Below are positions 46,401-59,454 of a stretch of DNA of 64,000 nt, one piece after another. Where the stretch lies: contig NW_020654422.1 of assembly GCF_003589595.1 (NCBI RefSeq), positions 20,538,769 through 20,602,768 of the forward strand. Direction: 5' to 3'. The notes under the pieces were generated by a model, which saw only the letters and a list, made by a program, of their open reading frames with translations, searched no databases and was not told the DNA's origin. The translations under genes and the position numbers were made by a program. How positions within the stretch are numbered: position 1 is the first letter of the stretch; every line of letters starts with the position of its first letter. Source of the stretch: Hyposmocoma kahamanoa. Lineage: Eukaryota; Arthropoda; Insecta; Lepidoptera; Cosmopterigidae.

Positions 46401-49400
46401 AAAAATATTTCTTTTTTATAAAATGTTTGAAAGCGACGATTGTTGTTTGGCGCGTAAAAAATGGAAACAACTATCTGTACTAACAATCGCATTATAATAG
46501 ACGACATGATTTTTTTAAATATTGCTTTGTACTCAACAAAGAATTTCATAATTGCACTCTTAACAAGATTATTTCACTCACACCACGATACTCCTTGCAT
46601 ATTCTAATAGCTAGAACAAGATGGAAAATTTTAAATTGCATAAAAACGTGCAAGTTAGAAAAGGACGACAGATACGAAACAAAAGACGCCGGGAGCATAA
46701 TGAGACCATGCGTCAGTTTATAAATGGTGTAGAAAAATAAACATGGAGTATTTCAGATGTCTCTGTGCAAGATGTTTTTCTAATATTGTTGATTTATATG
46801 GATGGTATACTCTATTGTGTTGTTTTTCTTTTTCGTTCATTTAACCTCAAAGAAAACTAAATCAAATGCGATAGAACAATCTATTAAAACACAAAATATA
46901 CGATCACGAAACAGCGATTCAGCGAAAGATTCAAAGAGCTACCTACATTGTAGTGTTCCGTCCTATTGTTTTCTTTTTTTTATTATGATGCATGTCAAAT
47001 GAGTTGTTGAAGTAATTTTTCAGTTACACTTTTAAACAATTGTTATAAGAATTATCACTCATCATTGTTAATTAACCTGTTTGCAGCAACACCATTTTAA
47101 CAGATACGTAGAATCTCATAGTGATGCCTTAATTTCTCAAACTTGTATCTTATAAAGGCTGATTATTCTGGAGATGCCAAAACTTTATATTTTAAATTTC
47201 TTATTAGGGATGTTAATTTGGACGCATTACTTTAAGAACAGATAATAGCTAGTGTGTAAATATGAAGGAAATATAACATTTCCTGATTTGACATCAGCCT
47301 GCAAAATTTGTACATAAAATCCATTTTTTTTGGATTTCACTAACTTTGTGCTTCAAGATACGAGTTTCAGAAAGTAAGGCGACGATAGGTTGTTATTGTT
47401 CATTTTAGATCCGAAGGAATTAAGTAACTCTGGTTACTTCATCATCATTATACGTCCCACTGCATGGCATGAACATATTTTAAGGAGAATTCACATGTTT
47501 TTCAAAAGTTGTGAAACATTTTCGACGTGCTGGTTAGATCGAGATGTTAACATTAGTCAGAGTTATTAATAATACACATCCATAAATGGACATAACCTTG
47601 AAATCAAGTTTATAGGTACATGACGACCCATCTGTCAATAGAGAAGCATTCGTTCTCCCGTCAGGCTACCACCGCTCAACCGGCTCCTTATTGATCGTCA
47701 AACCATAGGAAAACAAGATAGTAGAAGTTAAAACCCCTGTCAATGCTCCAACAGAATCTGATAACTCGCATTAACTCAATTTATCGCCGTCTACATTAGA
47801 AACGCCCAAAGGGATGCCGTAAGAGACAGGATTACTAACTTTTTCCATCTAAAACTTGTACTATAAATCGTCACGGTCGAATGGCCGAAATAGTTTCGTA
47901 CAGTGCCATCTATCGCCAATTTATGGAAGATTTGCATTAGGAAAGAGTAAATTACGAGAGTTTGAAGCTGAGTTGACGGGTTTAGGGTTATGGATTTTAC
48001 GTTTGGGATGGGATCTCTATTATGTTTCACGTATAAAGATGCGCTTAGCGAGGTTTTTGAGAAAAGTGCTGAAGGTTCGGTATTTTAACGGATTATACCT
48101 TGTTTTTTGCTTTTGAAAGAAAATCCAAGAAAAACTACGTAGCGTTGTTGTGAAGTATTAATGTTGTTGAAGTATTTTTTTATAAATAAACTTTTTGTTG
48201 AAATGACTTGACTTTTTGTCGAACTAACTAAAGCCTTTTACTAATGTTATTTTTCACAAACTTTCAAAGGGTATTGAATTTTTATTCTGATTTGCTCTCT
48301 TTGCAAGATTGAGTCTACGAGTTACAAGACGTTCGTATCGTAAGTCTATTACGAGCAATTCATCCAAGAAAAGCAAACTGTGCGTAATACTGGAAAACTA
48401 ATTGGCGTCCCTCCGGGACCGTACTGGGTCCTCCTTTATTTTTATGAGCCAAGGTCAGCAAAGGTCGATCCGACTATTAACTTTATGATTGTTTTCATCT
48501 TATGAAAGAGTCAATTTATAACCGTCAGTAGTATATTCCATGATAATAGCTATTTGATTTATAGTTTATTTTGAGGACAAAAATCCTGTAATAAAATTTT
48601 ATACGGTATTTGAGTAACTGCTTACCTGTTGGAAAAATGGATTAGAAAGGTTAATAACAGAAAGTTTTGCTTAAATAAACTATCTGATGCATCTTACGAG
48701 TTTTATAACATCTTTTGTATTCTCTACGGTTGTTAATATGGTAGCGTATAAATAATATGAAAATTAAGTATGTATTTACAAAACACAGAGAGAAGAATCG
48801 AGTTTAGTATACAACTTCGAAACATTAATTACTAAATGGCCACTAAACTGGACATTAAGCCAAGTTGTTAGTAAAGAACATTAGTAGTTGACTAAAGTCA
48901 TTACTTAAGGTACCCAGTTAGTCCAGTGTTAAGTTGCAGCTTAACTTAACGAATGGTTGAGAAGAGTAAGTTAGATGATTTATAAGTTAGTACGTAGTCA
49001 TATTTTTATTGGAATACGTCCTAATGCTTGAAGACCAATTTACATACGAAGTATAACTTTAAGTACATAATGTTGGTTTTTATAATTCAGCGTTTAAATT
49101 GTAGTTATAAATGGTCACGTAATTATATTATTTTTATAATAACGTTGAATTATTCTTGAATTTGTGTACCTCGAAATTATCAATTCCTGTATTCGCAATG
49201 CGAGTTATTTCAACATTCAACAAATTAACGTTTGAAAAACTGCAATATTGTTTTTTCCTAATAACAAACTCAATAAACCTTCAGAAGTCTTTAATTAACT
49301 TCCCTACTTCACATAAAATATTGAAGGTTGCTATTTTAGCTTGGCGTCGGTGGGAACTATCGATTTTGTATCGAGTAAACGTCGAATCGCATAGAGTTAC

Positions 49401-52400
49401 ATTTGTGGTTTGTGGTTAGGCCCCGTTCAGTGGTTTTATGCTATTGGCGGCCGTGTATTGTACAGTCATAAAATGCTAAACACTATAGGATACTATCTCA
49501 TATAATACTATTCACAAAAACATTAATTACAACCCATAGTAAGTTAAAATTCATAAGAATCTATTCTAACTAATTTAATAACTGTATAATGAAATTAAAA
49601 AACAAAAATTAGATCTATTCCATCCACATTAAACTTTTAATTAGGGCTTACCCTGCAAGCTTGGTTCTGTAAATCTCTCGTATTAACCGACAATGTCAAA
49701 GCTTTGCAAGAAGTTTTCAATATTTTGATTTTTATAAAGCTGCTCTAAATGGTTGTAACCATTTCAAAAGATTAATATGATGACGTAGAAGGAATTTGAA
49801 AAAAAGCAGAGAAACATGAAAATTTCTTCATTAACGATAACATGGTTGACAAAGAAAAAATCATTCTATAGACACAGTCATTAAAAGACAGCATTGAAAA
49901 ATTGATTCTGCTTCATTCGAAATAAACGTAAAATCAGTTGATGGACACAGTAGTGTATTAATCAACTAAATTTACAGCTGTGAAGATAAATTACGTAACA
50001 ATTCGTGTTTTTGCTCGCGCCAGACCACGCGTAATGGCGGTGGATGAAAGTATCATTGAATAATTCTATATCTTGTTTGTTATTTTGTTATGTACCTTGT
50101 TAATTAACATTATTACGATTGAAATTTTGATAGAAACACTATAGATCATTTGTGGAATATTTAGTAATATACTTCGCAAGAAACTTTATTAGAAGAATGA
50201 AAATCTTTCTTTGAATTCCATGGACATAAGAAATTCACCATTGAAAACATTGTTCAACATTTTGTATAAAAATAAAATTATTTTCTTAGAATACAGTTGT
50301 AATAATAAAAGACGCTACAGAACTCGTTCCAAATGAATAAATAATGTTTCGATTTACAATGGAAAAATTGAGTAACAACGAGAAACTATTTTTTTCCATT
50401 CTCGGAATAGTAACTTTATAGTTACATGATAATGCAATGTGTAAACCATTTCAGTGTTATATTTACTTCTGAAAAATAAATAAAATTTATTTAAACGTTT
50501 GACTTTTTAATACATACAGATACATTATAATATTCTTACATAGTTTTTCTTGGACGCTAACAAATGAAAGAAATTTCAAAATGACTATAGAAGCTCAAAA
50601 GGAAAAATGGGATGAAATGCAACATCTTGAATAAATGATACTGAGTAGGTAGTGGAAGTTCTATCGTTAGTTTATAGTCGTCGGTTCAAAAAATGCAAAA
50701 GATTCAATCTACTTTAGGACGAGTGGACGTTAGTAACTGAGAGAAAAGATTCGTAAGAACTGACATAAGAGAAAAATAACAAAAGCACCACGTCAATTTT
50801 TCGTATTTACGATTAAGTTGAGGAAGTTACCGGTTAACGCTCCACATAAAAAAATAGATACTTACAAATAGAAAAACAGATAGGTGCTTCGTTATATAGA
50901 TGTCCTTAAGTCTAGACCATCCCTGCTTTATAATTAAACCCGTTTGCAAGTGACTTTGAATATAGAGTCGTTAATTTTGTATTTGAAAAGGCAAATAGGA
51001 AGGAACAGCTTCAGAGCTAGTTGAAAAACTATCATTGACGTATTAAAATATAAATCTTAAAGTTGGTTAAATAAAAAAGAATGATACAATAAAAAAATAA
51101 CGTGAATATAAATATAAATTGTTATCTTATATAAGTATAATGATTGTAGCAACAATTATAGTGACTCCAGCAACCATTTTAATGATTACAGCAACCATTT
51201 AAACTTAATCAAATTGTGATTGATTCCTTCAAGTGTCTTAATAGGGTAACTCGATTAAAGTCAGCGTTTTCAGTGAAGAACAACTGCTATCACATTTTTG
51301 TACAGTATGAAAAAAAAAACTACTTAAAACAAAGAGGTGAAAACCACTACCTAAAGGAAAATTCTTCAGAAACCTCTCACGTACCAAAGACACACGAGTA
51401 CCTATTGTATAGATAAAATCACCGCATAAATATAATTTCCGTGCTATATCCATATTTCTTGGCCCCTGATTAGATATGGAAAATACTTCGCGGGCAAAAT
51501 AATATCCTGATTTATTCGTAGGGGCCAGATAACGGCCCGGAATAAGGCCGTAAAGGGCCCAAATGTACTACCAAGTTTTTGGGGCCAGGTTACTCGAAAT
51601 ATGATATAGTTATGGGTTGGGTATATAAATGTGTCGCTAAGAATAAACGGAAATACCTAAATTAATGACCTATGCATTTGACGGTGTAGCTCCTTTTGTT
51701 TTGAACTTTCTTACTACTACCTTACTTTTTAGTACTACCTTATGATCATGTTTTTTAACTGACTAATGGAGCTCTTCTGCAAGCCTCTCGCTTTCTTACT
51801 CTCACCTTGCCCTTTGATAATGTTTTTGTGATATATCACAAATTCTCTACTACAATTAACACTTTTTTAGATAATGAAGCTCATAACATTTCATCGTTTT
51901 TAATTCTCTCTTTTTGTATAAAAAGGTTAATCCATTTATTGCTTTATATTTGCGCTGGCAACCCCGAATTTTTACGTAAGTACTATTTTTAGGGAAGCAT
52001 TAAATTACGGGGGATTTTTTACGGGATGTTATGAAAGACCATATTTTGGGACGGAGCGTTGTGAAAAGCATTTCTTACCTTCGAGAGCGGAGGGAAATGG
52101 ATAATTATGCCTATTATGCAAAATTTGCGATGTTTTCAGGAGATATTTATTTTAGCGTGGTAAACTTCAAATGTTTCATACCTTTCTGAAGAAGGGAATT
52201 ATTTAATCGAGCCAACGAGGCAGCTAGCATGTTATTGTTGATTAAAAACTGTTTCTTCACAGCATAAAAAGTGTAGGCACTTATAGAGTTCTCAGGGTTT
52301 TCGCGATTATTTAAGAAAATATAAGATTTTTTTTGGAACAAATCGGGTACAAGTATTTGTTTTTTCATTCGAGCAACATCATTCCTGTGTGGATACTTTC

Positions 52401-52959
52401 GAGTGTGTTTCCCATCAATTTTATTAAAGACTTAAAAGATCAAATGACAAATTAACATTTCCATTTAATTTCTTTCGAATCGTTGATTATGCTAATCACC
52501 ATTCTCCATCCGCAATGTTTCAAGTAAATTACTTTGAGATAAATGTAAATCTATGGCTCCGCAGCCTACGATAAGTCTCCTGCATCGTTCTCTGTCTAAG
52601 TTTCATGATAATTTGTATGAATAATAGGCGTACTTGATGATAGTAAGGTAGAAAAAATAACAAGGCCATCTTCATCAACAATACTAAATTGCAAGAATAT
52701 AATTATCGTGGCTTTCTGTTTTTGATTTCATTCTGTTAATTTAGGATAAGGTTTCTGTTATTTTAACACAAAGCCAAAGTTTCCCTAAAATCATGTAAGT
52801 ATTTATTACAATATCTTTTATAACATGGAAGCAGCGATTGGAAGCGAAGGATTGTTCGTACAGATTTAGCTTAATGGTGATGGATAGGTAAGTTTAAAAT
52901 TAATTTTAGGTCTATTAACAACGATTTTAGAAGCCATGGAAGCAAATTTATTATTCTTG
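46401..52959. other. Long AT-rich non-coding stretch
   Basis: No supportable gene. At 47435-47470 TCATCATCATTATACGTCCC ACTGC resembles an RTE-type LINE 3' end. At 51150-51200 AGCAACCATTT is repeated about every 23 nt. Tracts with GGCCCC (51460-51590) and with TTAAGTTGCAGCTTAACTTA (48930-48950) are compositionally unusual but unassigned. Confidence 0.4.
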
Positions 52960-53310
52960 TTTTTTTTGTATGTCAGTTGCGCGATAACACCGGCCGCATT
53001 AGTGAACCGATTTTGATGATTCTTTTTTGTTGGAAAGCACAAAAGGCACCTCAGAAGTGGTCTCATTTAAACTTAAAGAAAATGTTCTGCCTCTAAGGGT
53101 GGCAAACTAGGAGATGAATGACTTTTAAGGTCGGTTTTTTAGTACTATGTAGTGACTATGATAACTAGTAAAGGGACGAACAAGGTGCTCCTGGTGGTAA
53201 GCGATACAAAGATCTTAGGGGCACTGCCATGACTCCTGTCATCCTGAGACAAGTCCCATATACCTGTAATAATACTAGCACCCTTACCCTTCAAAACCAG
53301 AACAGCTAGC
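52960..53310 (-). repeat. Family A fragment joined to short family B (inverse)
   Basis: Read on the minus strand, a worn family A copy (53310 to about 53160) is followed by a short family B copy (about 53155 to 52960; GTACTAAAAAACCGACCTTA). This is the same A-then-B order and orientation as 42225-42737. Confidence 0.7.
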
Positions 53311-53904
53311 GGCAGAAACATGTAAGCTAAATACGACCATATACAAGTCTGTATCATTAACAACATTATATTTACAGAAGAGAACCGTCAGGTTTTTAAG
53401 GATGTCTAGGTTCAAATTTTCCTATTTCATTGTGTGTAATTTATTCTCAGAATTAGGAAAGAAAATCTTTGTCTTCATTAAATTGTATTTTACACGTTCT
53501 ACTACTAACTAATTCAATTAAAAACTTGACTGGGACAAAGCCGCAAGCGGCAAAATTGTGGGATGCGTCAATGATTCTGCAGGCACGTCGGTAAATTTAC
53601 TACAAAACAGATCTCAGCGTATGACAACACAAGCATCAACAAACCATAAGAAGCGTATAATAATTAGTGCCTACAGGTATTTAGAAGCAGTGATGAGTGA
53701 TAACAGGTGATTCATTCGGTGATTAAACTATTCAATTTGTACCTTAATCGTCAGACCATCGCCGAACTGGAATGGAAATAAAAATTAATTGTAAGATTTT
53801 ACGACTTTCGAAGTTTTATACATAAGTCAACAGCTCTATCAATAAAGAACGTTATCTAAAAATTAATTAATTTAAAATAGTTGAAGCTAATAGTAGAAGC
53901 TCTT
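53311..53904. other. Non-coding stretch
   Basis: AT-rich, nothing recognised. Confidence 0.35.
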
Positions 53905-54290
53905 TGTAAAAATGTTCGTACAGCGAAGTACTGCCATGGGAATTTTACCGCGTACCGGTTTTCAAGGGTCTGAGCGCATTTGTGTGAGTTGGAATAATAC
54001 AACCGCGCGGTCGCCGAGTGGAGACCGCGTAGCCGCCGCGCAGCGACCGCGTGCATCTAACTGTCATGGCAAAATACGCTCTATTTACTTTACTGGCTCG
54101 AATTAGGTTCGCAGGCACATGGGACTTTCAACTTATGTCTCAGAGTGTGCCGTGGCAGTGCACCACAGATCTTTGGGTATTTAAAGCTCTTGAGTGTTGA
54201 GTGACATTGCAACTGATGTGGACGTGGGTGTGGATGTGGCATACGCCGACGGGACAAGCGGTACTGCTTGTTCGTCCCGTCACTTGGTGA
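53905..54290 (+). repeat. Family A copy with a GC-rich insertion
   Basis: Family A blocks flank an extra segment of about 135 nt (about 53971-54105) that contains CGCGGTCGC (54006-54014) and its inverse GCGACCGCG (54043-54051). Family A resumes with GGCACATGGGACTT at 54114 and ends TTGTTCGTCCCGTCACTTGG. The open frames on the minus strand here (54090-54442) follow repeat sequence and are not genes. Confidence 0.6.
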
Positions 54291-54629
54291 CATAAAAAAA
54301 TACCACATAACAAGTATGTGTATAGAAATAAATGGCGTAACGGACAGGTGAAAGGTACCATGTCTACACACGTACAAGACATACCCGTAGGAGTAGGTAA
54401 CCAGCAATTTTGAGTAGCATGTAAATATTTTAATGTATACAAATTACGTTAAAGGTCATAATGATATCCAAAATTTGCCATTCACGAGATTTAAAACTGT
54501 AGTGAAACAAAAATTGCTAAAGATACACGACTCATACAGCTTCTGCGTATTTGTATAAGATAGCCTAAATCGACAGATGTCTGAAATATATGTTTATTGT
54601 AAATAATAAATGTTTATTTACAAAGAGCA

Positions 54630-54900
54630 ACCCCTAGAGTTTCTTGCTCATTCTTTTCAGGGGAATCTGCCTTACGAATGAGCAGTAGAGTTCAACCTAT
54701 GAAAAAAAGGAGCAGGTTTTCAATTCGACTGTATTTTATTAGTCGAAAAAAGGATACCTTCATAGTGGTCCCAATTAAATTTGCAGAAAATATTCCAGCT
54801 CTAGGGGTGACAATCTTGTGGATCAATCCGGTTTCGCGTACTTTCCGATAACCGATTTCAATAAAACTTGTCAAATAGATGTAATTCCACGAATGATACT
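54630..54900. repeat. Repeat G fragment followed by inverse family B fragment
   Basis: AGAGTTTCTTGCTCATTCTT and AGGGGAATCTGCCTTACGAA (54638-54690) match 28460-28545. From about 54700 an inverse family B copy follows (GGTTTTCAATTCGACTGTAT, ACTTTCCGATAACCGATTTC, GATGTAATTCCACG). Confidence 0.65.
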
Positions 54901-55029
54901 TTAGATTTTGTAATCGACACCAATGTTTAAGTAGTGTTGTTTCTGTCGTACGTAAAAAAGTTCACAGATCATTAATTATGTAAATGCATTGTCATTATAG
55001 CAACACCCATATGTGAGTGCATCAAAACA

Positions 55030-55100
55030 AATCTCTTTGTCTATTAGCCAGCAGGGTTCGTCGAGGTCACGGGTTCGATTCCCGGTCGACCGTAGCGAGA
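55030..55100 (+). repeat. tRNA-like SINE head fragment
   Basis: A good B box in CGGGTTCGATTCCCGG (55068-55083) and a short stem CGGTCGACCG, but no complete cloverleaf. Probably a short SINE piece. Confidence 0.4.
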
Positions 55101-55324
55101 CGAATTGATTCGTCGCATGTTATATACGATGCGGTATTGTTTTTTTGTTCGTAATAGGTTTGGTCTACCGTTGTTTCATTTTGCGGTTTCATGTAATGAG
55201 AGTATTTCTGGGTACAGTTATATTTCGTTATACAAAAACAAGCTATAGTTTACAAATTTTCTAAGGTTAAAAACATTAACTGTAGTTAGTACGCGATACG
55301 TTAGCAACTGGTTAATATAACATC

Positions 55325-55595
55325 ATTCGCCAGTACTTGAACTTAAGTCCACGACTGTACGATTGTCGGGGAATACCGTTTCTCCCATTTAAAAGTACAA
55401 AATTTGACTTCAGAACATGGAGAGGTATTCGAAATAGCAATAGAAAAGCCGTGGTAGTTAGGACAGTCAAAAATGTCCAACTACCTATCTGTCCACCCCC
55501 TATGCTGCGCAGCGCTGCCACGAGGCAGCACCGGCAGGGTCACCATGCGATGCGGGGACCAGGATTGCGCGTAAATGACATGTCAATGTAATATG
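55325..55595. other. GC-richer unassigned segment
   Basis: CTGCGCAGCGCTGCCACGAG and CCATGCGATGCGGGGACC stand out from the AT-rich surroundings. An 84-codon open frame (55337-55591) has no motif I recognise and no second copy in the window. Confidence 0.3.
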
Positions 55596-55719
55596 ACGAA
55601 CTTTTACTGTCTAACTTACTAACTTATCGATACATACTTAAATACTAGAAACGAGAGAGGTGCGTCATACACTACAATTCATTTTTGACGCTAATAAAAA
55701 AAACTTATAACATTGTTAC

Positions 55720-55812
55720 ACATAGGAAATGAAACTATTTTTCCGGATTTAAATCGCGTGTATTTGTCTTTACAGGTCCCATGGTCACGGTTGACTGTCA
55801 ACCGTGACAGTA
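55720..55812 (+). repeat. Repeat H fragment ending in a perfect hairpin
   Basis: CATAGGAAATGAAACTATTT to CAGGTCCCATGGTCACGG matches 32190-32285 inversely. It ends in GTCACGGTTGAC, one T, and the perfect inverse GTCAACCGTGAC, a 12-bp stem not seen in the other copy. Confidence 0.65.
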
Positions 55813-55844
55813 AATAATATATAAATACTAAACAACACACATAC

Positions 55845-55960
55845 GTTGCTTCGATCTCAAAGTAAGTAAAGCACTTGTGTTATGGAAATCAGAAACAACA
55901 CCCAGTCCCGAGACAATATCGCTGTTATACTGGGAAAAACAATTATTTTACTTGATTTTT
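55845..55960 (-). repeat. SINE family D tail fragment
   Basis: GTTATGGAAATCAGAAACAA and GAGACAATATCGC match the tail portion of 60985-61167. Confidence 0.5.
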
Positions 55961-56204
55961 TATTTTATTTCACAAAATATCGACTTTGAAATAAATGCAA
56001 TTGAAATTTCAACGACGACTATTTCTTATGGATACCATGGTCATCCCACGTTTATTTTTAACAGATGATTCCACATTTCATGTTGCATTTTATATAAGCA
56101 ATTTTGTCGCGTTATCCAATATTAAGTCATTTTCTGTGAAAATTCTAGATAATTGGTTTTCGCAGTACAACGACGATATACACAAAAGTTAAGTTTTTAT
56201 TGAA

Positions 56205-56390
56205 TGTCAGAATGTTTTATATTCAATTATTTTTTCGTGAAATTACTCCACTGGTTTGTAATAAATATTAAACAAATATCAAACACTTATAAAAAACTGT
56301 CTTCGATCCGGTTAGATTTGAACCAACGTCTCCTAGCAAACCATGCCGGACGCTATGCCAACTAAGCCACGGAGCGAACCAATGGACCTC
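56205..56390 (-). repeat. SINE family C, best-preserved head
   Basis: On the minus strand: GGTTCGCTCCGTGGCTTAGT with a perfect A box (TGGCTTAGTTGG), then GCATGGTTTGCTAGGAGACG, the B-box-like GGTTCAAATCT, and a tail ending AGTGGAGTAATTTCACGAAA. The intact pol III boxes contrast with the worn heads at 38098 and 40405. Confidence 0.8.
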
Positions 56391-56494
56391 ACGAATCTTA
56401 GTTGCAGATTTTTGCTTTAGTTTGGTTTTTAATCGAGAAATCTGAGAAAGTTTTTCTTCACCCAGTGTTAGTCACCGCATAGGTCACTTTAGAG

Positions 56495-56597
56495 AGAATA
56501 AGTTTCTACGCTGACCCGGCTAGGGATCGAATGCGGGACTTCAGAGATGGCGACACTATCAAAACCGGTGGGCAAGCCACTCGACCACTGAGGTCGT
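56495..56597 (-). repeat. SINE family D head
   Basis: On the minus strand: GACGACCTCAGTGGTCGAGT, A box TGGTCGAGTGG, B-box-like ATTCGATCCCT, then CGGGTCAGCGTAG. Confidence 0.7.
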
Positions 56598-56841
56598 CAG
56601 AAACTTAAAGATTGTTTGTAAAAAAAATGAACTCTGTTCATTTCAATCAAGGACGAATAGAATGTAATTAATTTTAATTGTAAGGAAATATCGTATACAA
56701 TATAGTAAATAATGAACAAAGAAGATGATACTTCATTAAAACAACAAATTTTCGCTGCATCGATTTTACGACGATCAAGTTCAACGGCGGCGTGGAGAAG
56801 TGTCGGTGTTGGTGGCGCAGCACGAAGTCTACTTCCTTTTT

Positions 56842-57345
56842 TAACCGACTTTAAATAAGGGAGGAGGTTCTCAATTCTGCTGTATGTTTTTATTGTATGT
56901 AACATACATACAAAAAAAAAAATATACATACGCGATAACTGCGGTATTTGTGACCCAATTTTCATGATTCTTTTTTTGTTGGAAAGAGGGTACCTCCATA
57001 GTGGTCCCATTTAGTTTTGAAGAAAATCATCCATCTCTAAGGGTAACTTCACGCATGAAGATTCATTTTTATAAATAGCGCCTAAATTTTAGTATAATAA
57101 ACAATTATTTTAATGGTTGATTTTGCTGTTCTTTAAATTAAGGCATTTTTCTTTCAATATACTTTGAGTAGTGAGAACCGATTTTTATTATCTCCCGTGT
57201 CAAGTCCCGTATAATGGCGAACTAGGGGATGAATTCGGGTTTGCGCACTTTCCGGTAACCGATTTCAATAAAACTTGGTAATTATATGTAATTCCACGTA
57301 CTTTTGAGGTCGGTTTTTTAGTACTCTGTACTGAGATTATAATAT
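56842..57345 (-). repeat. Family B, full-length copy, inverse
   Basis: Starts on the minus strand at CAGTACAGAGTACTAAAAAA and ends TTTAAAGTCGGTTAA. It forms a large inverted repeat with 57381-57738. Confidence 0.85.
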
Positions 57346-57380
57346 TACTAAACACTAGAACTTAACATTATGATATATGT

Positions 57381-57738
57381 TTAGTTCGCCACTATACAAG
57401 ACTTGATACAGGAGATAATAAAAATCGGTTCTCACTACTCAAAGTATATTGAGAGAGAAAAACGCCTTGAATTGGAGAATAGCAAAACCAACCATTAAAA
57501 TAATTGCTCCTTGAGCAAAATTTTGGCGCTATTTATAAAAATGAATGTTCTTGCGTAATCAGCCACCCTTAGATGTTGAGGATTCTTGAAAATGAAATGG
57601 GACCACTGTGTAGATACCTTCTTTCCAACAAAAAAGAATCATGAAAATCGGTTCAGAAAATACCGGAGTTATCGCGTAACATACATACAAAAAAAACAGT
57701 CGAATTGAGAACCTCCTCCTTTTTTGAAGTCGGTTAAA
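57381..57738 (+). repeat. Family B, 5'-truncated copy, direct
   Basis: It begins at TTAGTTCGCCACTATAC, internal to the family, and ends TTTTTGAAGTCGGTTAAA. It pairs with 56842-57224 across a spacer of about 155 nt (57225-57380). Confidence 0.85.
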
Positions 57739-57942
57739 AAGGACACCAAATCTCGTAATCACTTTTGCCGTATGAACACTTTTACTGCACCAAGCATCGA
57801 GTTCAAGGTGAGAAAGTATTAAATCGAAAATACAAAGCTTTGATAAATTTACTAAATAGATACGACATTATTCACGTGACGAACGATATGAACGTTGATG
57901 ATATACCGTTATATAACGTTACCGTCATACGTAACGTTTAAA

Positions 57943-57995
57943 AAACTCCTGTGGGACTTAATAGTGTAAGTAACTATTAAGTCCCACAGGAGTTT
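57943..57995. repeat. Perfect 23-bp hairpin
   Basis: The arms 57943-57965 (AAACTCCTGTGGGACTTAAT and AGT) and 57973-57995 are exact inverse complements around a 7-nt loop GTAAGTA. The upstream sequence is rich in AACGTT/ATAACGTT motifs. No other copy in the window. It could be a template-switch inversion, a tiny fold-back insertion or a small-RNA hairpin. Confidence 0.9.
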
Positions 57996-58696
57996 ATTAA
58001 ACAACATGAATAAAAATACCAAGGCAAAATGAAGAGAAACACACGGTAGGCCGCACTGCAGATATAAAGCTTTAAACAATGAATGTAGAAATAAGCGTTC
58101 GTGACGAAATGGAACTCCCGGAGCGTAACATTAAAACGCAACGCAAGTGACATCTGAATTATCACACATTCTAAATTCAAACAGCTCTCTCGCTCCGGTA
58201 ACAAAGGAGACGTGAAAAAAATCGCGTTACCGACGCGAATACGAACCTCGTCCAGATGTCGAATGCGAAATCAGGGCGGTAGGGTTGACAGCTTACAGTT
58301 TATGACGCTATTTAAAATTTAAAGTAACATCGGCGGTTAAAAAGTAGTAATAAGCGACGTTTAGGTTGTATTAAGTTATTATTACAAGTTTTTTTTTTAT
58401 AAGACCACAGACCACTCACCATGAGAAATGTTATCATTGTGAATGGTTTGTGCTATTTTGTTTAACAATTTATTGTGCTTACCACACTGAGAACATTGTT
58501 CGTAAAGTTTTCTGTAATTTTTACTGAACGTGCTTGTGTGACAAAAAAGGGTTTAAATGGAAAATGAGTAAGGCCTAGGTAGTTAAAACTGTAGATAATA
58601 TTTAACTAGATATTGATGGTCCCTGCCTACCCCAGATGGGGACAGGCGCGATGGTATGTATGTGTTAACATTAAAGCTTCCTAATATTATTTTGAT
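57996..58696. other. Non-coding stretch
   Basis: No gene. A short repeat-like line GGTCCCTGCCTACCCCAGAT and GGGGACAGGCGCGATGGTAT at 58619-58660 resembles common lepidopteran repeat debris. Confidence 0.35.
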
Positions 58697-58885
58697 GACC
58701 TCGACGGTTCAACGTTTTGCGCTGTGGGCGCTGGGTTAGGAGATACTTGGTTTGATTCCCAGTAGGACCAACTAGGGAAACGAATTTTTCTACTTTGATT
58801 CAAGTTTTGGGTCTGGGTGTTCTGGGTTCTGGGTAGTGTCCCAGAATAAATCCATTGCTCTGGTACCTATGTAACAGTGCAGGCA
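58697..58885 (+). repeat. SINE family D copy
   Basis: Head GACCTCGACGGTTCAACG, B box TTGGTTTGATTCCCAG, body GACCAACTAGGGAAACGAAT, tail GGTCTGGGTGTTCTGGGTTC. Confidence 0.75.
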
Positions 58886-59454
58886 ATGTTATTACCCATT
58901 TTTATAATTATTTTCTAGATTTTGTCTTTTAACTCTGGTACTATTGAATATTTATGTAACTATGTGACAAGGGCGCTTAGTAAAGGTATTAGCTCCCAAG
59001 TTAAAAAGAAATGACAAATAATAATAAGTTAAAACGGAACCGTATGAAGCTTAATCCCTTTCATAAACTTAATACCAACTTATAAATTGGAGGAAACTTC
59101 TAAAACAAACAAAAAGCTGAAAAAGGTTTTTAGCCAAATTCGAACAGTCATTATCGATCCCATGAAATTGTTTCGTTAGTGACTTTACAAAACAAAAGAA
59201 AGCATCGGACAACCCTACGTTACTTTACGTGAAACGAAACAAATGTGAGGACTACCGTGTTCTGAAAATCGGCTTTCTGCAATCGAATGCACAGAGAGAG
59301 ACAACCATATATTCCTTATGGGGCTCATTCAAGTAGGAAAGAGATGGAGGATATGCGGACAGTCTGAGACGCGAATGGAATTGCAAATGCGAGAATGAGG
59401 CTCGAGATTGTTTGCTTTATCAGCTAGTTTTTCAATAGATATTGTAAGGTTGAA
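58886..59454. other. Non-coding stretch
   Basis: Nothing recognised. Confidence 0.35.

Noticed and set aside
54090..54442. Two overlapping minus-strand frames of about 100 codons
   Set aside because: They cover a family A repeat; other copies of the repeat do not keep the frame.
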